The position numbers and the translations under genes were made by a program. A DNA stretch of 7,759 nt from Candidatus Faecivivens stercoripullorum (GTDB lineage: Bacteria; Bacillota; Clostridia; Oscillospirales; Ruminococcaceae), in the NCBI GenBank assembly GCA_018715285.1, contig DVLW01000144.1, positions 1 through 7,759 on the forward strand, written 5' to 3'. Positions 1 to 4,811 of the stretch are shown here, in pieces. Positions within the stretch are counted from its first letter, which is position 1. The number at the start of each line of letters is the position of its first letter. The notes under the pieces were generated by a model. It did not search any database. It saw only the letters and a list, made by a program, of their open reading frames with translations, and was not told the DNA's origin.

Positions 1-293
1 TCTTTTCCATTATAACGCACAATTTCTGGCGTGAGATAGTAGCCACTTATAAAAGACTGTTCTTCCACCTCATCTGAGGTACGCAAATCCTCCTCAGTCA
101 GATTCAGCGCTTTTAAGACGTCATCCATATCCTTACGGTATAATCGTTCATAGAATTTGATCTGTTCCGGGGTCATCAGCAGGACGTTTTCAGGCTTTTC
201 GACCTGCCCAAACTGGCAACCGGAAATGGAGAACACCATCAAAAGAGAAAGACATATCAGCAACAGATGTTTAAATCGTGATACAAATTTCAT
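1..293 (-). CDS. Small lipoprotein of unknown function, 5' part only
   Basis: This is a reading frame of 97 codons, open at the window edge, so the C-terminus is missing. It starts at ATG 291-293, with a TGAGGG Shine-Dalgarno site (300-305) six bases upstream. The product begins with a type II signal peptide: a basic n-region (MKFVSRFKH), a hydrophobic core (LLLICLSLLMVFSI, residues 10-23) and the lipobox ISGC with the lipidated cysteine at residue 26. After lipidation and cleavage by LspA the protein would be anchored to the outer face of the membrane. The mature part seen so far is polar and probably helical (for example TPEQIKFYERLYRKD, residues 41-55), followed by an acidic stretch around residues 67-79. 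I recognise no domain and infer no function. It lies behind its own promoter and after the terminator of the upstream operon, so it is a separate transcription unit. Confidence 0.8.
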   Translation of the reverse strand, partial: MKFVSRFKHLLLICLSLLMVFSISGCQFGQVEKPENVLLMTPEQIKFYERLYRKDMDDVLKALNLTEEDLRTSDEVEEQSFISGYYLTPEIVRYNGK

Positions 294-335
294 TTATATC
301 CCTCATTTCTGCTCAGGATATCACAACTGTATTTT

Positions 336-362
336 CTAAAAACTATACGATACTCTGTTCAT
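336..362 (-). CDS. Possible 8-codon leader peptide ORF
   Basis: Within the predicted 5' leader of the lipoprotein gene there is an ATG (360-362) followed by seven sense codons and TAG, encoding MNRVSYSF. An AGGTGAG sequence ends four bases before the ATG, which is a plausible ribosome binding site. It ends about 43 bases before the lipoprotein start. The peptide has no run of one amino acid that would suggest classical attenuation, and so short an ORF can arise by chance. It is listed only because the spacing and ribosome site are reasonable. Confidence 0.15.
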   Translation of the reverse strand: MNRVSYSF

Positions 363-393
363 TGGTCTCACCTCAGAAAAGGTTTATATATAA

Positions 394-423
394 ATTATAT
401 ACAATAACTGAGTATACTGTCAA
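394..423 (-). promoter_or_regulatory. Sigma-A type promoter of the lipoprotein gene
   Basis: Read on the minus strand, a perfect -35 hexamer TTGACA (418-423) is followed by an 18-base spacer and a perfect -10 hexamer TATAAT (394-399). An overlapping TATATA gives a 16-base alternative. AT-rich sequence upstream of the -35 box (about 424-470) could act as an UP element. Transcription would start near 387, giving a leader of roughly 90 bases before the lipoprotein ATG at 293. A perfect 8-base palindrome, AGTATACT (411-418), touches the -35 box, but it is too short to call an operator. Confidence 0.8.
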
Positions 424-493
424 TATCAATTTTAAAAGTGAAATTATTATAATTGTGTTTTATCTCCACTATCTGTCTGAAATCATGATATAT

Positions 494-522
494 AAAAAGG
501 AGACTCCTTTTACAGAGTCTCC
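494..522 (-). terminator. Rho-independent terminator closing the operon
   Basis: On the minus strand GGAGACTC (515-522) pairs perfectly over 8 bp with GAGTCTCC (499-506) around an 8-base loop, and is directly followed by five T residues (494-498) and an AT-rich tail. It begins about 20 bases past the stop codon of the C-terminal transketolase subunit. There is no T run on the other side, so it works in the minus direction only. It separates the ileS-to-transketolase block from the lipoprotein promoter. Confidence 0.93.
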
Positions 523-542
523 CAAAGGAAAATATTTTCCGA

Positions 543-1487
543 TTATTTGCCGACGACTTCTTTAACAGTCTTGACGATGTTTTCAGAAGACAGGCCGTAG
601 AGTTTGAGCAGGTCAACTGCGGGACCGGACTGGCCGAACTCGTCGTTTACGCCGATCTTCTTGACCAGGCAGGGGCATTTTTCAGCGCAGACATCTGCAA
701 CTGCACTGCCCAAACCACCGATAACCGAGTGTTCCTCAACGGTAACGATCTTGCCGGTTTCCTTGGCAGCCTTGACGATCAGTTCTTCATCCAGCGGCTT
801 GATGGTATGGATGTTGATAACTCTTGCATCGATGCCATCAGCTGCCAGCTGCTGGGCAGCAACAACAGCCTCATTGACCATCAGACCGGTTGCAACGATG
901 GTGACATCCTTACCATCACGCAGGGTAATACCTTTACCGATCTCGAAATGATAGTTCTCAGGGTCATTGAATACCGGCACAGCCAGTCTGCCAAAACGCA
1001 GGTAAACCGGTCCATCCAGTTCCATAGCAGCAGCGACAGCAGCTTTTGCCTCAACATCGTCCGAAGGAACGATAACGGTCATACCGGGAATGCTCCGCAT
1101 CAGAGCGATATCCTCGCAGCACTGATGGGTAGCGCCGTCCTCACCGACCGAAATACCGGCATGGGTTGCGCCGATCTTGACCGGCAGACCCGGGTAACCG
1201 ATCGAGTTGCGGACAACTTCAAATGCACGTCCGGCAGCAAACATTGCAAAAGAAGATGCAAAGACCTTCATGCCGGCAGCAGCCAGACCAGCTGCAACGC
1301 CCATCATATTTGCTTCCGCGATACCGCAGTCGAAGAAACGCTCGGGATAAGCCTTTTTAAAGATACCGGTCTTGGTAGCAGCCGCAAGGTCTGCGTCCAG
1401 AACGACCAGATTCGGGTATTTGGGTGCCAGTTCCTTGAGGGCGTTGCCGTAGGAATCTCTGGTTGCAATCTTTTTCACGTCAGCCAT
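543..1487 (-). CDS. Transketolase, C-terminal subunit (split enzyme)
   Basis: The product has 314 residues and carries the pyrimidine-binding and C-terminal domains of a transketolase. With the N-terminal subunit encoded just upstream it would transfer two-carbon ketol units between sugar phosphates in the non-oxidative pentose phosphate pathway, in the cytoplasm, using thiamine diphosphate (TPP). GIAEANM at residues 55-61 contains Glu58, which corresponds to the cofactor-activating glutamate (Glu411 in E. coli TktA). GEDGATHQ at 115-122 contains Asp117 and His121, equivalent to the substrate-binding Asp469 and His473. The C-terminal domain starts around residue 185 and includes TVEEHSVIGGLGSAV. 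The start at 1487 is preferred over an in-frame ATG at 1535 because AAGGAG (1495-1500) sits seven bases upstream, and the longer form would overlap the end of the preceding gene. Only 22 bases separate the two subunit genes. A 1-deoxyxylulose-5-phosphate synthase is a less likely alternative, as that enzyme is normally one long chain. The specific substrate cannot be read from sequence; related split transketolases also act on apulose phosphate. Confidence 0.95.
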   Translation of the reverse strand: MADVKKIATRDSYGNALKELAPKYPNLVVLDADLAAATKTGIFKKAYPERFFDCGIAEANMMGVAAGLAAAGMKVFASSFAMFAAGRAFEVVRNSIGYPGLPVKIGATHAGISVGEDGATHQCCEDIALMRSIPGMTVIVPSDDVEAKAAVAAAMELDGPVYLRFGRLAVPVFNDPENYHFEIGKGITLRDGKDVTIVATGLMVNEAVVAAQQLAADGIDARVINIHTIKPLDEELIVKAAKETGKIVTVEEHSVIGGLGSAVADVCAEKCPCLVKKIGVNDEFGQSGPAVDLLKLYGLSSENIVKTVKEVVGK

Positions 1488-1494
1488 GATTAAG

Positions 1495-1500
1495 CTCCTT
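1495..1500 (-). promoter_or_regulatory. Ribosome binding site of transketolase C subunit
   Basis: AAGGAG on the minus strand, seven bases before the ATG at 1487. It lies in the 22-base gap between the two subunit genes and fixes the start, excluding the upstream ATG at 1535. Confidence 0.85.
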
Positions 1501-1509
1501 CCTTTCTTC

Positions 1510-2349
1510 TCAGTCCAGCGCTGCCAGAGCTGCATTCAGCTCAGCCTTTGCCTGCTCATACTGTTCAGCATTGGGCGCGGTGCCATGCCAGGAAACCTGA
1601 TTTTCCATAAAGGAAACGCCTTTGCCCTTGACAGATTTCTGGATAATAGCGGTCGGTTTGCCCTTTACTTCACGGGCTGCCTTGAAAGCGGCCTCGATCT
1701 GATCAAAATCATGGGCGTCGATTGCGATGACATTCCAGCCAAACGCGGTAAATTTATCGGTAATCGGGTAAGAAGACATAACCTCAGTAATCGGGCCGTC
1801 GATCTGGAGGTTGTTGTTGTCGATGACAGCGACCAGGTTGTCCAGTTTGTAGTGAGCAGCAAACATAGCAGCTTCCCAGACCTGGCCTTCTTCGATCTCA
1901 CCGTCACCGAGGATGGTATATACACGGGAATCCTCGTTTTTCAGCTTAGCAGCAAGTGCCATACCACATGCGGTAGAGATACCCTGCCCCAGCGAACCGG
2001 TGGACATTTCAACACCGGGAGTATCGTTCATGTTCGGATGTCCCTGGAGTCTGGAACCGATATGACGCAGGGTTGCAAGCTCCTCAACAGGGAAATATCC
2101 TCTTTCAGCAAGCGCTGCGTACAGAGCCGGAGCGGTATGTCCTTTGGACAGTACCAGACGGTCACGGCCTTCCATTTTAGGGTTGGCAGGATCGATGTTC
2201 ATTTCCTTCCAATAAAGATAGGTCAGTGTATCAGCAATCGAGAGAGAGCCACCCGGATGTCCGGATTTAGCGTGAAAGGTTCCCTCAATGATACCCAGAC
2301 GGATACGGGTCGCTGTTTTCTGGAGATTCAGTTTCTCTGCGCGTTCCAT
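1510..2349 (-). CDS. Transketolase, N-terminal subunit (split enzyme)
   Basis: The product has 279 residues and is the thiamine-diphosphate-binding half of a two-chain transketolase; it must pair with the C-terminal subunit encoded directly downstream. Visible motifs, numbered from the chosen start, are SGHPGGSLS (29-37), SKGHTAPALY (68-77), STGSLGQG (116-123) and the TPP/Mg-binding motif, GDGE at 148-151 with its partner asparagines NNN at 178-180. The histidines His31 and His71 fall in conserved active-site positions. The start is taken at 2349, where AAAGGA (2362-2367) lies 12 bases upstream. An in-frame ATG at 2361, four codons earlier, directly abuts that site and would leave no usable spacing. 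The gene follows the RluD-HAD fusion gene by 30 bases with no terminator in between, so it is probably cotranscribed with it. Split transketolases are usual in many Firmicutes and archaea; attachment to this particular gene cluster is less expected. Confidence 0.95.
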   Translation of the reverse strand: MERAEKLNLQKTATRIRLGIIEGTFHAKSGHPGGSLSIADTLTYLYWKEMNIDPANPKMEGRDRLVLSKGHTAPALYAALAERGYFPVEELATLRHIGSRLQGHPNMNDTPGVEMSTGSLGQGISTACGMALAAKLKNEDSRVYTILGDGEIEEGQVWEAAMFAAHYKLDNLVAVIDNNNLQIDGPITEVMSSYPITDKFTAFGWNVIAIDAHDFDQIEAAFKAAREVKGKPTAIIQKSVKGKGVSFMENQVSWHGTAPNAEQYEQAKAELNAALAALD

Positions 2350-2361
2350 AAATACAATCAT

Positions 2362-2367
2362 TCCTTT
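2362..2367 (-). promoter_or_regulatory. Ribosome binding site of transketolase N subunit
   Basis: AAAGGA on the minus strand. It touches the ATG at 2361 but is 12 bases from the ATG at 2349, a normal distance for an AAGGA-type core, so the second ATG is favoured. Confidence 0.6.
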
Positions 2368-2379
2368 CTGTTGGTGCCA

Positions 2380-4206
2380 TCAGAATATTGACTGTTTATG
2401 CTCGATGATATAGTCGATTGCCTCTGCAACTGCACCGGCAGTATTGTCTGCCTGGGTAGTCAGATCAGCAATCTGCTGGATTTCCGGCGGAGCGTTCACG
2501 GGCACAGCCGCAAAACCTGCCCAGCTGAGCATTTCGCGGTCATTCTCGTAGTCTCCCATTGCGGCAACTCTCCTTTTGGGAATCCCCAGCATATCGGCAA
2601 GCCGTTCAACACCGCTTCCCTTGCCGCCAGATGCCGGCAGCACTTCATAGAGCATTCGGTCACTCCTCACTAATTGTACACCATCTACCGGGTGTTTGTC
2701 CAGATACTTTATCAAATCTTCCATATATTTTTCATCACAAACAAACATGAACTTAACCCAGGGCAGATGTTCAATTGCTGAAAAGGTTGTTTTTTCATGC
2801 TTAATCGGATACCGATCGACCAGATGCCACTGCATATAAGAGTGCCAGTTAAGCAGATAGATCATATCCGGAGCAAAAATTTCAATACCAGGCACACCAC
2901 CGGGTGCGTCCTGAAAGTCTTTCATCACCTGAAGCACCATCTTTTTTGCTTCAAGCGGAATTTCGGTATACCACAGCGGACGTTTATCCACCGGGTCATA
3001 AATCATACCGCCGTTAAACAGCACACAGGGTGTTGTAATCCCAAGCTGACTGATAAACCGTTCCACCATCGGAACCGGCCGTCCAGTCGCAAGAGCAAAC
3101 TGTCCGCCTGCTGCAATAAAGCGTCTGACTGCCTCAACATTTGCCGGCGGAATTGAATCGTCATGGCAAATCAGCGTTCCATCGCAGTCACACGCCATCA
3201 GAATTCCCTGCATCGACCCGGACGTTACTTTCTTTCCCCTCCGCAGTTTCTCAAGAAAACGGGTAAAATATTCCGGAAGCTCTGAATCCAGCTCCAGATG
3301 TTCCCCGGTCACCGGATGCACAAATCCGACATTCTTTGCGTGCAGGCACTGTCCCTGGAGTTCTGTAATCACCTTTTGCGGGCCATACAGCGGGTCACCT
3401 GCAACCGGATGCCCGATTGCAGCCATCTGGACACGAATCTGGTGGGTTCTTCCGGTTTCCAGCGTCAGCCGGACATGGGTAAATCCCTCAAACCGTTCGA
3501 GAACCTCAAAATGAGTGACCGCTTCCCGTGCATCGGGAGCCAGCGGCGAGACAACCGCCATCTTTTTGCGGTCGGAACTGCTTCTTCCGAGGTAATCCCG
3601 GAGAGTTCCCCGTTCCTCTTTAATATTCCCATAAACCACCGCCTCATACTGACGGGTAAAGGAATGTTCCCGAATCTGGTCAGCCAGCCCGACATGTGCC
3701 CTGTCGGACTTTGCGACAATCAGCAACCCTGACGTATCCTTGTCAATCCGGTGGACAATTCCCGGACGCGCAACGCCGCCAATTCCCGACAACGAATCGC
3801 CGCAGTGCCACAGCAGCGCATGAACCAGCGTACCGGTATAATTTCCGGGAGCCGGATGCACGACCATTCCTTTCGACTTATTGACCACCAGCAGGTCAGC
3901 ATCTTCATACACGATCTGAAGCGGAATATTTTCCGGAACAAGTTCCATCGCCGCAGGCGCCGGGATATTCACTTCCACCTGCATTCCTTCGGTCAGACGG
4001 GTATTTTTATCCTTTTTAACGGTAGGTTTTCCGTTCAGCTGTACACTGCCATCCTCAATCAGCTTCTGGATAAAAGAACGTGTCCGTCCTTCCAGCAGTT
4101 CACTCAGCCAGACATCCAGCCTTTTTCCGGCATCTGACGAAGAAACCGTCATATTCAGCATTTCAGCTGCCGGCAGCATTTCCTCATCCAACAAGTTATT
4201 CTGCAT
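2380..4206 (-). CDS. Fused RluD-type pseudouridine synthase and Cof-type HAD phosphatase
   Basis: A single 608-codon frame contains two complete enzymes. Residues 23-80 form an S4 RNA-binding domain (GKRLDVWLSEL...). Residues 90-325 are an RluA/RluD-family synthase with the catalytic motif HRIDKDTSGL and nucleophile Asp155, plus GRTHQIRVQ (252-260) and HPVAGDPLYG (266-275). This part should isomerise uridines in 23S rRNA. After a short basic linker, residues 332-608 are a class IIB (Cof-like) HAD hydrolase: DCDGT with Asp340/Asp342, ATGRP with Thr374 and Arg376, Lys529 in GGKGSG, and GDYEND with Asp552/Asn555. All expected catalytic residues are present, so both halves look active. The HAD substrate is unknown; sugar phosphates are common for the family. 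Residue 332 is a Met placed exactly where a stand-alone Cof protein would begin (MQGILMACDCDGT), pointing to a fusion of two former genes or a lost frameshift. The ATG at 4206 has AAAGG (4215-4219) eight bases upstream and follows lspA by 12 bases. An lspA-rluD-like order (ylyB in Bacillus) is common. Confidence 0.93.
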   Translation of the reverse strand: MQNNLLDEEMLPAAEMLNMTVSSSDAGKRLDVWLSELLEGRTRSFIQKLIEDGSVQLNGKPTVKKDKNTRLTEGMQVEVNIPAPAAMELVPENIPLQIVYEDADLLVVNKSKGMVVHPAPGNYTGTLVHALLWHCGDSLSGIGGVARPGIVHRIDKDTSGLLIVAKSDRAHVGLADQIREHSFTRQYEAVVYGNIKEERGTLRDYLGRSSSDRKKMAVVSPLAPDAREAVTHFEVLERFEGFTHVRLTLETGRTHQIRVQMAAIGHPVAGDPLYGPQKVITELQGQCLHAKNVGFVHPVTGEHLELDSELPEYFTRFLEKLRRGKKVTSGSMQGILMACDCDGTLICHDDSIPPANVEAVRRFIAAGGQFALATGRPVPMVERFISQLGITTPCVLFNGGMIYDPVDKRPLWYTEIPLEAKKMVLQVMKDFQDAPGGVPGIEIFAPDMIYLLNWHSYMQWHLVDRYPIKHEKTTFSAIEHLPWVKFMFVCDEKYMEDLIKYLDKHPVDGVQLVRSDRMLYEVLPASGGKGSGVERLADMLGIPKRRVAAMGDYENDREMLSWAGFAAVPVNAPPEIQQIADLTTQADNTAGAVAEAIDYIIEHKQSIF

Positions 4207-4218
4207 AACCGCCGCCTT

Positions 4219-4710
4219 TCACGATTTGACAGATGGATTGGATTCCGGGTTTTTGCCCTCATGCAGCATCTCCATAAACAAAATGACCAGCAGCACCGTA
4301 GTACCGCAGGTGACACAGATATCTGCAAAATTGAAAACGGCAAAGTTGATAATCCGAAAATCAATATAGTCGATTACATATCCTCTGTAAACCCGGTCGA
4401 TCAGGTTCCCAACGCCGCCGCCGATAATCACCGCAGTGGTAAAAAGAGTTGCAGGTTTACGGATTTTGCCCATGATAATACCCGCAATCAGTACCAGCAG
4501 CACCAGCGCCGTTACCCAGATGAGCAGCCATTTCTGACCCTGCATCATTCCAAACGCCATGCCTCTGTTTTCGACATAGGTCAGGTGCAGTACGTCTTTT
4601 ATCAGCGGAATATCACCAATCGGTGCAAGTTCTGTCTTGACCAGCAGTTTCAGCAGCTGATCGGCAACCGCCAGCAGTGCTGAGAGCAGCAGTGCAAGAT
4701 AAGGTACCAT
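4219..4710 (-). CDS. lspA: Lipoprotein signal peptidase (signal peptidase II)
   Basis: The product has 163 residues, a normal length for LspA, and is an integral membrane aspartic protease that removes the signal peptide from lipidated prolipoproteins. Four hydrophobic segments are visible at about residues 3-23, 60-79, 88-105 and 123-147. Conserved elements are Asp17 in ADQLLK, VENRGMAFG (46-54), GNLIDR (101-106) with Asn102 and the catalytic Asp105, VIDYIDF (112-118), and FNFAD (126-130) with Asn127, Ala129 and the second catalytic Asp130. These match the conserved residues of the family. The start at 4710 is chosen because GGGAGGA (4718-4724) lies seven bases before it. In-frame ATGs at 4797 and 4728 lack such a site, and the longer form would run through the intergenic hairpin. 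The C-terminal tail (GKNPESNPSVKS) is short and polar. The gene sits 101 bases after ileS and 12 bases before the RluD-HAD fusion gene. The lipoprotein gene at the window's left end encodes a potential substrate. Confidence 0.96.
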   Translation of the reverse strand: MVPYLALLLSALLAVADQLLKLLVKTELAPIGDIPLIKDVLHLTYVENRGMAFGMMQGQKWLLIWVTALVLLVLIAGIIMGKIRKPATLFTTAVIIGGGVGNLIDRVYRGYVIDYIDFRIINFAVFNFADICVTCGTTVLLVILFMEMLHEGKNPESNPSVKS

Positions 4711-4717
4711 ACTTGAT

Positions 4718-4724
4718 TCCTCCC
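4718..4724 (-). promoter_or_regulatory. Ribosome binding site that fixes the lspA start
   Basis: GGGAGGA on the minus strand, seven bases before the ATG at 4710. It is the strongest Shine-Dalgarno match in the window and rules against the upstream in-frame ATGs at 4728 and 4797. Confidence 0.88.
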
Positions 4725-4740
4725 ACATTACAACAATCAA

Positions 4741-4787
4741 ACGCCCTGCCCCATCTGAGCTTAAACCGTTCAGCCGGGACAGGGCGT
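4741..4787 (-). promoter_or_regulatory. Two-part hairpin in the ileS-lspA gap
   Basis: ACGCCCTG (4741-4748) is the perfect inverted repeat of CAGGGCGT (4780-4787). Three further C-G pairs (4749-4751 with 4776-4778) extend the stem past one bulged A at 4779. Inside, CTGAGC (4755-4760) pairs with GTTCAG (4768-4773) around a 7-base loop, including one G-U pair. The total is 17 pairs in 47 bases. On the transcribed strand it is followed by TTTGATTGTTG, which is only weakly U-rich, so it is a poor terminator. It ends 16 bases before the lspA ribosome site. It may partly terminate, stabilise or process the mRNA between ileS and lspA; which of these is an open question. Confidence 0.6.
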
Positions 4788-4811
4788 ACATGTTCATATC
4801 ATTTTTTCAGA

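Noticed and set aside
411..418. AGTATACT palindrome beside the -35 box as a repressor operator
   Set aside because: Eight bases in AT-rich DNA is easily reached by chance and no second copy or matching regulator is visible.
1486..2391. A 301-codon plus-strand frame opposite the transketolase N subunit
   Set aside because: It overlaps a clearly recognised gene along its whole length and its product resembles no known protein.
4711..4797. N-terminal extension of lspA from the ATG at 4797
   Set aside because: The start lacks a ribosome site, the added residues precede a normal LspA N-terminus, and the segment is the hairpin region. The ATG at 4710 has a near-perfect Shine-Dalgarno site.
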